A stretch of 21,027 bases of DNA. It comes from Candidatus Troglogloeales bacterium (GTDB lineage Bacteria; Nitrospirota; Nitrospiria; SBBL01; SBBT01). Under the pieces are notes generated by a model. It worked only from the letters and a program-made list of their open reading frames with translations, had not been told where the DNA came from and did no database searches. A program made the translations under genes and the position numbers. Within the stretch, counting starts at the first letter, position 1. Each line of letters starts with the position of its first letter. This document shows, piece by piece, positions 8,038 through 15,083 of this stretch. Where the stretch lies: positions 1 through 21,027 of the forward strand of contig SBBT01000125.1 of assembly GCA_005239595.1 (NCBI GenBank), given 5' to 3'.

Positions 8038-10181
8038 GCGGTCCCCTTCTTCTTCGGTTTATCCCGAACAGGCCAGGTAAATTCGCGCGACAGGTAATGC
8101 CCCTCTTTAAGGAGCCTTGTCACGGTTGCCCCCGGCAGGGGTTGGCAGAAGAGATTTCCCTGTATGGCGTCGCATTGATGCTTCTCTAAAAATGCGAGTT
8201 GCAGATTATTTTCCACCCCCTCTGCAATCACCTTCAGATGCATCGAATGCGCCATGGAAATGATCGCGACGGTCAAATCTTCACTGTTATCGTGGTTTTT
8301 TCCAATCCCCTCAATAAAGGACTGGTCGATCTTTAGCCAATCAAGCGGAAACCGTTTTAGGTAAGCGAGCGAGGAGACGCCTGTGCCAAAATCGTCAACG
8401 GCAAGGCTCACCCCCAGCGCGGCGAGAGCATCAAGCACCGCGACACTGTTCTCTATATCTGAGACGGTGCAGCCTTCCGTAATTTCAACCCCAAGAAATT
8501 CCGCAGTCAAGCCTGTCTCCTGCAACACCCTCTTTATAAGCTCAATCAAGCCTTTGTTCTGAAATTGGCGGAACGAAAAGTTAACCCACATCCGAAACGG
8601 CAAAGATCCCGACGCGCGCCAAGACGCGTTTTGCGTGCAGGCAGTCCTCAAAACCCATTCTCCAACTTGCAGGATAACGCCGGTCTCCTCCGCCATGGGA
8701 ATAAACTCTTTTGGAGCAATGCGGCCCTTTCGGGGATGAAGCCAGTAGAGAAGGGCCTCCGTCCCCATCACCTTTTTCGATTCTAATGACACCAACGGTT
8801 GATACTGAACTCTAAACTCATGGCGCTCCAACGCCCGCCGCAAATCGGAATCCAGTTGCAAAAACTGTACAGCACGGGTGCGCATCTCGCCGTTATAAAA
8901 CTCATAACGCCCCTTTCCAAGGGTCTTGGCGCGGTACATCGCAAGGTCGGCGTCCCGAAGAAGCTCTTCCGGGGTATCATAGTTTTGCGAACTTAAGGCA
9001 ATTCCTATGCTGACATCGGTATAAATCTCCCGGGCATTGACCGTAAACGGCAGCGTTACTTCCTGACGGATACGGGTGGCGATCCGCGTCACATCCCCCA
9101 CGTCCCGAATATCTTCCGTCAACATCGTAAACTCATCTCCCCCAAAACGCGCGACAAAATCTCCCGGACGAAGAATGGCCTCCAACCTCCGCCCAATTGC
9201 CACCAGAAGCTGATCGCCCATCTCATGTCCCAGGCTGTCATTAACGGTCTTAAAGCGATCAACGTCGAGAAAAAGGACAGCAAAACCTTCCGTTCCTTTC
9301 CATTTCAATCTCGAAATCGCCCTCTTTAGCCTGTTCATAAAAGCGAGACGATTCGGGAGATTGGTCAACGAATCGAAGAAAGCCCCCCTTTCCAGGAGAT
9401 CGGCATCCCGCTTTCTTGCAGTAATGTCAGATTGAGACCCGGCCATGCGGTACGCCGTCTTCCCTTTATCCCAAAGCGCCATGCCGCGGGCAAGCATCCA
9501 CCGATAGGTTCCATCTTTGTGCAATAAGCGGTATTCGCTCTCAAAATAAGGGGACTTTCCCTCAAGATGAGTCGTCATGTCCCTCTTTAACCGTTCACTG
9601 TCATCGGCATGGACCCGGCTCCACCACTCAGACAGTCGGTTTCCAATCTCACCCGCTTCATATCCCAACATCGCCTTCCAGCGCTCGGAATAGTACACCT
9701 CGTTGGTCTGTATATTAAAATCCCAAATCCCGTCACGGGAGCCTTTTACGGCAAGCTCATACCGCTCTCTGCTTTCACGAAGCGCCTCTTCCACATTTTT
9801 GCGATCAATGGCGTACCGCATCGAACGTTCCAGCAACATGGCGCCGGTCTGGCCTTTGACGAGATAGTCCACGGCGCCCGAGTGCATCGCCTCCAGATCG
9901 AGATGATGCCCCCCCTGTCCCGTCAATAATATCAAAGGGGCCTGGCAGCCATTGGCAATCGCCTCCCGTATCAGTTCCAATCCGTTACGGGAGCCCAGAT
10001 TATAATCGATAAGGTAAACATCATGCTCCCGCCGGCCTATCGCCGCGAGCGCAGCATCATAGTCCGACGCCCACTCAAACTGAAAGCGGCTCCCTTCCGT
10101 CTCGGAAATAAGGCTGCTGGTGATGATAAAATCATCTTCGTCGTCATCCACCAGGAGGACCTTTACGAGATTCTGATCCAT
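8034..10181 (-). CDS. Response regulator with REC-PAS-GGDEF-EAL domains
   Basis: This 715-residue regulator would make and/or break down cyclic di-GMP under phosphorelay control. The N-terminal receiver (about 1-125) has the acidic pocket at Asp12/Asp13, phosphoacceptor Asp59 (LIDYNLG), Thr87 and Lys109. A PAS domain with PAC-like end covers about 136-255. The cyclase domain has intact GGDEF at 347-351 and an inhibitory site RPGD at 338-341, five residues upstream. The EAL domain keeps Glu475, Asn534, Glu566, Asp596, Asp597, Lys617, Glu654 and Gln674. It has Tyr479 where EALLR normally has Arg, Val602 where DDFGTGYSS has Tyr, and Asn676 in the QGY position. GGAG precedes the ATG. The start lies one base after the upstream regulator's stop. 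Confidence 0.95.
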   Translation of the reverse strand: MDQNLVKVLLVDDDEDDFIITSSLISETEGSRFQFEWASDYDAALAAIGRREHDVYLIDYNLGSRNGLELIREAIANGCQAPLILLTGQGGHHLDLEAMHSGAVDYLVKGQTGAMLLERSMRYAIDRKNVEEALRESRERYELAVKGSRDGIWDFNIQTNEVYYSERWKAMLGYEAGEIGNRLSEWWSRVHADDSERLKRDMTTHLEGKSPYFESEYRLLHKDGTYRWMLARGMALWDKGKTAYRMAGSQSDITARKRDADLLERGAFFDSLTNLPNRLAFMNRLKRAISRLKWKGTEGFAVLFLDVDRFKTVNDSLGHEMGDQLLVAIGRRLEAILRPGDFVARFGGDEFTMLTEDIRDVGDVTRIATRIRQEVTLPFTVNAREIYTDVSIGIALSSQNYDTPEELLRDADLAMYRAKTLGKGRYEFYNGEMRTRAVQFLQLDSDLRRALERHEFRVQYQPLVSLESKKVMGTEALLYWLHPRKGRIAPKEFIPMAEETGVILQVGEWVLRTACTQNASWRASGSLPFRMWVNFSFRQFQNKGLIELIKRVLQETGLTAEFLGVEITEGCTVSDIENSVAVLDALAALGVSLAVDDFGTGVSSLAYLKRFPLDWLKIDQSFIEGIGKNHDNSEDLTVAIISMAHSMHLKVIAEGVENNLQLAFLEKHQCDAIQGNLFCQPLPGATVTRLLKEGHYLSREFTWPVRDKPKKKGTA

Positions 10182-10182
10182 C

Positions 10183-10647
10183 TCAATCTCCTACTTTTAC
10201 GGCCGGCAGCTCAACAATCTCAAACCAGTAGGTCCCCAATACCTTCATTAAATCGACCAGCGCGCCGAAAGTCACCGGCTTGGTAATGAAAGAATTTGCG
10301 CCCAGATCATAGCTCCGGAAAACGTCTTCCTCCGCCTTGGAGGTCGTGAGAATAATCACCGGAATCTGCCGTAAGGAACTGTCGGACTTCATTTCCATCA
10401 GGGCCTCGCGACCGTCTTTTTTGGGCATATTCAGATCAAGCAGGATGAGACCCGGCCGGGGATACTCTACCGGATCGGTGTATTTGCCCCGATGGTAGAG
10501 ATAATCCATCATCTCCTCGCCATCCTCCACTGTTTGCAGGTTGTTGGCCAGCCTGTATTCGGAAAGGCCGTTTCTCACCAGCATCCGATCATCCGGATCG
10601 TCATCCACCAAGAGGATGGTAATCGGTTTTCCCTGGTTTCTTATCAT
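10183..10647 (-). CDS. Rcp1-like single-domain response regulator
   Basis: This is a 154-residue CheY-like receiver without an output domain. The acidic residues lie at 15-17, with phosphoacceptor Asp71 in LLDLNMPKKDG, Thr101 in ILTTS and Lys123 in ITKPV. The insertion around DYLYHRGKYTDP and the LNMPKKDG motif are typical of the Rcp1 subtype that pairs with phytochrome-like histidine kinases. A strong AGGAGGAGAG ribosome binding site precedes the ATG. The start overlaps the kinase stop by four bases, and the stop is one base from the REC-GGDEF-EAL start. This supports a relay in which one kinase feeds two receivers. That wiring is inference. Confidence 0.95.
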   Translation of the reverse strand: MIRNQGKPITILLVDDDPDDRMLVRNGLSEYRLANNLQTVEDGEEMMDYLYHRGKYTDPVEYPRPGLILLDLNMPKKDGREALMEMKSDSSLRQIPVIILTTSKAEEDVFRSYDLGANSFITKPVTFGALVDLMKVLGTYWFEIVELPAVKVGD

Positions 10648-11891
10648 ATCTCTCCTCCTTTAGCTTGTTGGGTGGGTATGACGGTGATAAACGTCGACCC
10701 TTCATTTATCTTACTTCTTGCCGTAACGCTCCCTTTGTGATGATCAGCCACCTTTTTACATATGGCCAGGCCAATGCCGGAACCGGCATAACTGCTTCGA
10801 CCATGCAGGCGCTTAAAAATAACGAACATCCGATCGAGATGTTTTTCATCAAATCCAATTCCGTTGTCTTCTACCATAAGCTGAACAGAAGGGGCTGCGA
10901 CGGCCTCCCCTCCGGGGGAGGCTTTCCTGTCACCATCTAGGATCACACTGCTGATCTTGATGACCGGCGGCACCCCAGGCCGCCGATATTTGATCGCATT
11001 GCTGACAAAGTTCTGAAACAACTGGTACATCATAACCGGCTCCGCCTCAATCGTTGGGAGGTCTCCCACTTCCACGCGCCCTCCCGCCTCTTTAATCATT
11101 GCATCCAGATCGGATAAGACCTCCCGCACCACCTGCTTTAGATCAACCAATCTAAACGATTGCACCTGGGTAACAACATTGGAATAGGACAGAAGGTCCG
11201 TGATGAGGGTCTGCATCCGTTTCACCGCATTGACCATTCTTTCGAGATAGTCGTGCCCTTCAGGGGGAAGATGCTTGCCATACTTGATCTTCAAGAGATC
11301 CCCAAACGACGTGACCTTCCGGAGCGGCTCCTGAAGGTCATGGGAAGCTACAAAGGCAAAATCCTGCAACTCCCGATTACTTTGCTCCAGCCTGGCGGTA
11401 AACGCCTTTAATGTTTCCTCGGCCGCCTTGCGATTGGTAATATCATGGACAAACGCGCTAAAGACATAGGTCTCACCCAGGTGAATCGGCACAATCCGCA
11501 ACTCCACGGGAAACTCATGGCCATCTTTGTGGAGGGCCGTCATTTCAACCCGTTTATTTAAAACCGGTCCTTCTCTCGTCGCAAAAAACCGCTCTATCCC
11601 CTGCCGGTGCATCTCGCGATATTTAGGCGGAATGATCATGTCGGTCAACATCCTGCCGACAGCCTCTGAACGAGACCAACCGAATGTCGTTATCGCCTGC
11701 AGGTTCCAATCGATCACGACGCCGCTTGCATCGATAGAAATACAGGCATCGTAAGCGGTCTCCACCGTCAAACGGGCCCTCTCCTCACTTATTCTAAGCT
11801 GTGTAATGACCTTCTTCAGTTCGATAATTTCAGAGAGAAGCTCCTCCTTAGAACACCGGGTCAGCTTCGCCTCCTCCTCATCCATCCCCAT
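10644..11891 (-). CDS. PAS-domain sensor histidine kinase (Cph1-like kinase core)
   Basis: This 415-residue soluble kinase shows no membrane segment. A short coiled coil at about 15-37 leads into one PAS domain with PAC tail (about 38-155). A second helix precedes HisKA with the H-box SHDLQEPLRKV, His184. The HATPase domain has the N-box QNFVSNAIKY (Asn294, Asn298), DNGIGF at 342-347, and SGIGLA at 371-376. The FKRLHGRSSYAGSGIGLA block is typical of the cytoplasmic kinases linked to Rcp1 regulators. There is no GAF/PHY photosensor, so any cue must come through PAS; no heme- or flavin-binding residue can be assigned. AAGGAG upstream supports the ATG at 11891; a second ATG lies two codons in. 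Confidence 0.95.
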   Translation of the reverse strand: MGMDEEEAKLTRCSKEELLSEIIELKKVITQLRISEERARLTVETAYDACISIDASGVVIDWNLQAITTFGWSRSEAVGRMLTDMIIPPKYREMHRQGIERFFATREGPVLNKRVEMTALHKDGHEFPVELRIVPIHLGETYVFSAFVHDITNRKAAEETLKAFTARLEQSNRELQDFAFVASHDLQEPLRKVTSFGDLLKIKYGKHLPPEGHDYLERMVNAVKRMQTLITDLLSYSNVVTQVQSFRLVDLKQVVREVLSDLDAMIKEAGGRVEVGDLPTIEAEPVMMYQLFQNFVSNAIKYRRPGVPPVIKISSVILDGDRKASPGGEAVAAPSVQLMVEDNGIGFDEKHLDRMFVIFKRLHGRSSYAGSGIGLAICKKVADHHKGSVTARSKINEGSTFITVIPTQQAKGGEI

Positions 11892-12067
11892 CTATCTCTC
11901 CTTGCCCCTTATCATACAGGACGCCGTCACCTTTACCCCCATCCATATTATCATACCACACCTGTATAAAACCTGCATATTATTCCACCCTTTTGTACGC
12001 CATACCATCTAAGTTTTAGAACTATACCAATTTTTTAAGGTTTTGCAAAGCCCCTGTTTGTAAGGTG

Positions 12068-12131
12068 TTGTAACAAGGATGTTGTAACAAGGTTGTAACA
12101 AGGAGCCTTGTAACAAAGGACCTTGTAACAA
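12068..12131. repeat. Array of five TTGTAACAA repeats
   Basis: Five exact copies of the near-palindrome TTGTAACAA begin at 12068, 12082, 12093, 12108 and 12123, giving spacings of 14, 11, 15 and 15 bases. The last two lie in a perfect 15-bp tandem unit CCTTGTAACAAAGG plus one variable base. Neighbouring copies can also pair with each other (ACAAGG with CCTTGT across 12099-12112). The array ends eight bases before the -35 box of the ribBA promoter. It could be an operator cluster, or a slippage-expanded repeat with no role. A partial copy (TTTGTAAGG) precedes it. Confidence 0.9.
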
Positions 12132-12139
12132 AGGCCTAT

Positions 12140-12169
12140 TTGACAAACGATTCCATTTCTTAGTATGGT
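12140..12169 (+). promoter_or_regulatory. Putative sigma70 promoter for ribBA
   Basis: A perfect -35 box TTGACA lies at 12140-12145, then an 18-bp spacer, then TATGGT at 12164-12169, which matches four of six -10 bases. Transcription would start near 12176, leaving a leader of about 44 bases that includes the AAGGGA ribosome binding site of ribBA. The TTGTAACAA array is directly upstream. Confidence 0.6.
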
Positions 12170-12219
12170 GGAAACTTGAATTGGTGCAGTCAAGCTCACG
12201 TATTTTAAGGGAAAAACCT

Positions 12220-13422
12220 GTGAAGCTTCATACGATTGAGGATGCGATTTCCGATATAAGAAAGGGGAAAATGGTCATCCTGATTGACGATGAAGACCGT
12301 GAGAATGAGGGTGATTTGGTGATCGCTGCCGAGAAGGTTACCCCTGATGCCATTAACTTCATGGCAACGCATGGCCGCGGTTTGATTTGCCTTTCACTGA
12401 CGGAAGAACGTGCCGAACAACTCCAGCTGACGCCGATGGTACAGGAAAACACCGCTACGTTTGGAACCGCCTTTACGATCTCGATTGATGCGCGTGCCAA
12501 GGTGACCACCGGCATTTCCGCGAAGGATCGGGCGACCACTATTTTAACGGCGGTTCACATGGACACGCGTCCTTCTGACCTGGCCCGGCCCGGGCATGTT
12601 TTCCCCATTCGGGCGCAGAACGGCGGCGTTTTAAAGCGGGCGGGGCAGACAGAAGGATCCGTGGATCTGGCCCGTCTTTCAGGCCTTTATCCTGCAGCGG
12701 TTATCTGTGAGATTATGAACGAAGATGGAACGATGGCCCGTCTGTCCGACCTCATCGAATTTGGGAGTCGACATTGCATCAAGATCGTCAGCATCAAGGC
12801 CATTATCAAATACCGGATGAAACGGGAGTCGCTGGTCAATCGTGTGGCGGACGCCCATCTGCCGACGAAATGGGGAGATTTCAGGGCGATTGTTTTTCAA
12901 AATGTAATTGACCATCAGTCGCATATTGCATTGGTGAAGGGCGATATTGATGGAATCAAGCCGGTTCTGGTGCGTGTTCACTCCGGTTGTGTAACAGGTG
13001 ATATCTTTGGGTCAAAGCGTTGTGACTGCGGGGAACAGCTTCATGCTGCGATGGCGATGATCGAAACGGAAAAAGTGGGGGTGCTCCTCTATTTAAATCA
13101 GGAAGGCCGCGGCATTGGATTGATCAACAAACTCAAGGCGTATCGGTTGCAAGATATTGGTCGAGACACGGTTGAGGCCAATTTAGATCTTGGATTTAAG
13201 GCAGATCTAAGGGACTACGGCATCGGCGCGCAGATCCTGGTCAACCTTGGACTACATAAGATTCGCTTGTTGACCAATAATCCGCGAAAAGTGGTCGGTA
13301 TCGAAGGCTATGGGCTAACAGTCATGGAGCGGGTTCCGATCGAGGCAACCCCTCACGAAAAAAATGTCCACTATCTTCAAGCCAAAAAGAACAAGCTTGG
13401 GCATATATTAAATAAAGTCTAA
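12220..13422 (+). CDS. ribBA: Bifunctional 3,4-dihydroxy-2-butanone-4-phosphate synthase / GTP cyclohydrolase II RibBA
   Basis: RibBA supplies both substrates of riboflavin synthesis: the RibB half makes dihydroxybutanone phosphate from ribulose 5-phosphate, and the RibA half opens GTP. The RibB domain has [10 protein letters not shown] (residues 23-32) and the HGRG motif. The RibA domain has zinc ligands Cys257, Cys268 and Cys270 in [18 protein letters not shown], plus EGRGIGL and the DTVEAN segment, so both halves look active. An upstream TTG at 12181 is in frame. I chose GTG 12220 (400 aa) because AAGGGA at 12207-12212 is well spaced and homology begins at [10 protein letters not shown]. 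ribH follows after 24 bases. ribD and the riboflavin synthase gene are not in the window. Confidence 0.96.
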   Translation: MKLHTIEDAISDIRKGKMVILIDDEDRENEGDLVIAAEKVTPDAINFMATHGRGLICLSLTEERAEQLQLTPMVQENTATFGTAFTISIDARAKVTTGISAKDRATTILTAVHMDTRPSDLARPGHVFPIRAQNGGVLKRAGQTEGSVDLARLSGLYPAAVICEIMNEDGTMARLSDLIEFGSRHCIKIVSIKAIIKYRMKRESLVNRVADAHLPTKWGDFRAIVFQNVIDHQSHIALVKGDIDGIKPVLVRVHSGCVTGDIFGSKRCDCGEQLHAAMAMIETEKVGVLLYLNQEGRGIGLINKLKAYRLQDIGRDTVEANLDLGFKADLRDYGIGAQILVNLGLHKIRLLTNNPRKVVGIEGYGLTVMERVPIEATPHEKNVHYLQAKKNKLGHILNKV

Positions 13423-13446
13423 CTGATTTAAGGGAGAGGTTCATGA

Positions 13447-13911
13447 ATGCCAATAAAGTGGAAAGGGGGAAGAAGCGGGGCAAATCTTAGATTTGGAATT
13501 GTGGTGAGCCGATTTAATCGCTCTATTACCGATCGGCTATTAAAAGGGGTGCTTCGCGTCTTAGAGGCGCGGGGAACGCGTGCCAGCGACATTGAAATTG
13601 CGAGCGTCCCCGGGGCATTTGAGCTGCCTGGGGTTGCAAAGAAGTTGGGGCAACAGGGACGTTTTCATGCCCTGATTTGTCTGGGCGCCGTAATTCAGGG
13701 TGAAACACCACACTTTCATTACATCTGTTCGGAAGCCAGCCGGGGAATGGGAGAGGTTTCCCTTCAACTAGGTCTGCCCGTCATTTTCGGTTTACTGACC
13801 ACAACCACTGTGGAACAGGCGATTGCCCGGTCCGGTGACAAGAGAAATAAAGGTTCGGAAGCCGCAATGGCTGCCATTGAAATGGCCCACCTCTACAAGA
13901 ATATAAAGTAG
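13447..13911 (+). CDS. ribH: 6,7-dimethyl-8-ribityllumazine synthase RibH
   Basis: Lumazine synthase joins the RibB product with 5-amino-6-ribitylaminouracil in the penultimate step of riboflavin synthesis, usually as a large icosahedral or decameric assembly. The 154-residue protein has SRFNRSIT near the start, VPGAFELP, GAVIQGETPHFHYI with the catalytic His region, FGLLTT, and a C-terminal NKGSEAA segment, all family hallmarks. The ATG at 13447 follows GGGAGAGG at a good distance. Another ATG at 13443 is out of frame and soon stops. It directly follows ribBA and is almost certainly co-transcribed. Confidence 0.96.
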   Translation: MPIKWKGGRSGANLRFGIVVSRFNRSITDRLLKGVLRVLEARGTRASDIEIASVPGAFELPGVAKKLGQQGRFHALICLGAVIQGETPHFHYICSEASRGMGEVSLQLGLPVIFGLLTTTTVEQAIARSGDKRNKGSEAAMAAIEMAHLYKNIK

Positions 13912-14117
13912 AGTCTCCTTCGACGGGGTCGACACCTATGAAGGACTTCAAGATAGAATCAATCTCTGACGGTTATTCCCGGATGTTTTTATCGGGAAGT
14001 CGGAACTCTGGCTGCTGAAATTCCATCGGAGTGGTAAACCACGGATCGCTTTGCATTGATGTCGTTACAAGCAGGAATCATGTTATATCGGGAACAGGCG
14101 TGTGATTTTTGAAAGAG
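13912..14117. other. ribH-nusB spacer with a small hairpin
   Basis: This gap of about 200 bases is unusually long for this dense region. It contains the inverted repeat TTCCCG (13976-13981) and CGGGAA (13993-13998), extendable by an AT pair with one bulge around a GTTTTT loop. No T-tract follows, so it is not a clear intrinsic terminator. Short open stretches occur but none resembles a known protein. A nusB promoter may lie near TTATAT around 14075, but no -35 box is convincing. Confidence 0.5.
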
Positions 14118-14579
14118 ATGGGACTAAGACGTAACGCAAGAGAATTGGCGCTTCAGGCCCTTTTTCAGATCAGTTTTTCGGAAAACGTGAAGGAGGTGCC
14201 CGTTTCTTTCTGGACCGAGAATAAAGCGCAGCCTTCTGTAAAGGCCTATGCGGAAATGTTGGTCGTGGGGGTTCTTCAGCATTTAGATGAGATTGACGCG
14301 GTTATTAAAAAGTATACAGAAAACTGGTCGCCGGACCGAATGGCTTTGACTGATCGCAATATTTTGCGATCTTCTACTTTTGAGCTCCTTTATAAGAATA
14401 CGCCTCCGAAAGTCATGATCAATGAGGCGGTAGACATTGCAAAAAAGTATGGGAATGAGCACTCCGGGGCCTTTGTCAATGGCATTCTCGATCACATCCA
14501 CCACGACTATCTTCCCTCCGGTGCAGGCGGGTCTATAGGAGATCGTGGATGCGAATCCATCTCTTTAACGGAAAACTGA
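14118..14579 (+). CDS. nusB: Transcription antitermination factor NusB
   Basis: NusB binds BoxA RNA with NusE (S10) to support antitermination, mainly on rRNA operons. The all-helical core is recognisable: RRNARELALQALFQ at the start, the central LTDRNILRSSTFELLY, PPKVMINEAVDIAKKYG, and SGAFVNGILDHI. The family normally ends soon after that motif, but here about 26 more residues follow, overlapping the next gene's start. I chose ATG 14118 (MGLRRNAREL); an in-frame TTG at 14109 is an alternative, and neither has a strong ribosome binding site. It follows the riboflavin genes, a frequent bacterial arrangement. Confidence 0.93.
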   Translation: MGLRRNARELALQALFQISFSENVKEVPVSFWTENKAQPSVKAYAEMLVVGVLQHLDEIDAVIKKYTENWSPDRMALTDRNILRSSTFELLYKNTPPKVMINEAVDIAKKYGNEHSGAFVNGILDHIHHDYLPSGAGGSIGDRGCESISLTEN

Positions 14580-15073
14580 CGGATCTGCGGGGGGAATTAT
14601 TGGTGGTCACCTGCTTTGAAGATCTTCGGCCGCTTCGCGGGTTTGCCGGAGAGATTGATTGGTACTATGGTGGTATCTTCTCGCGCGTTTTGATGAATCA
14701 GACCGGTGCCGGGAAATTCGGCGAGGCGATCCTAATATCGACTCCAGGGCGGATACAGGTGCCGAAAGTGATTTTGGCAGGGGTGGGGCCATGGGATTCA
14801 TACGATTATCCGCTCTTGTCCGCGTTTGCAAAACGGGTTGTCCAACTGATGAAAGATTTGCGTGTGCGTGCGTGCGCCATCGAGCTGTTTATACCAAAAA
14901 AGAATCAGACCAGCCTGATTCTCCTGATAGTCTCTTTTTTGAAGGGAATCGAAGGGATGGGGTACGAGGAGCGACCACTCGACTTTACCTTGATTGTCAG
15001 GAAGATTCCCACCGCAGGCCTGCTGCGTCGGGAAGGGGTAAACGGGGAATGTCGCTGGCGCCCCATACGTTAG
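14549..15073 (+). CDS. Stand-alone peptidase M17 N-terminal-domain-like protein
   Basis: The 174-residue protein resembles the non-catalytic N-terminal domain of leucyl aminopeptidases (Peptidase_M17_N, a macro-like fold). The visible pattern is GEIDWYYGGIFSRVL (about 34-48), GEAILISTPGRIQVPKVILAGVG (58-80), and helices after it. The C-terminal metalloprotease domain with its NTDAEGR motif is absent, and the next gene starts 10 bases on, so this is a whole small gene rather than a clipped peptidase. GGAG lies seven bases before the ATG. The start overlaps the nusB end by 31 bases. The role is unknown. Confidence 0.75.
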   Translation: MRIHLFNGKLTDLRGELLVVTCFEDLRPLRGFAGEIDWYYGGIFSRVLMNQTGAGKFGEAILISTPGRIQVPKVILAGVGPWDSYDYPLLSAFAKRVVQLMKDLRVRACAIELFIPKKNQTSLILLIVSFLKGIEGMGYEERPLDFTLIVRKIPTAGLLRREGVNGECRWRPIR

Positions 15074-15083
15074 AGTCGCTGAT

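Larger units (their letters stand above)
11892..12219. other. Divergent intergenic region between kinase operon and ribBA
   Basis: This is a 328-base region without a supported gene. It is AT-rich on the kinase side (11940-12050). On that strand an extended -10-like TGGTATGAT (complement of 11950-11958) could serve the kinase operon, but no good -35 box is seen. The ribBA side holds the TTGTAACAA array (12068-12131), a promoter and a 44-base leader. I looked for the conserved FMN riboswitch boxes expected before many riboflavin genes and saw none. Confidence 0.7.

Noticed and set aside
8565..11754. Open frames on the + strand across the signalling operon
   Set aside because: They are shadows of three strongly supported minus-strand genes and show no protein-family features.
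12068..12131. CRISPR array
   Set aside because: The repeats are only 9-15 bases with 2-6 base gaps. There are no spacer-length unique segments and no cas genes.
11892..12219. FMN riboswitch before ribBA
   Set aside because: None of the conserved RFN boxes could be found, and the predicted leader of about 44 bases is too short to hold one.
12181..12219. TTG or GTG start for RibBA at 12181/12184
   Set aside because: The 13 extra residues are not family-like, and the ribosome binding site AAGGGA fits GTG 12220.
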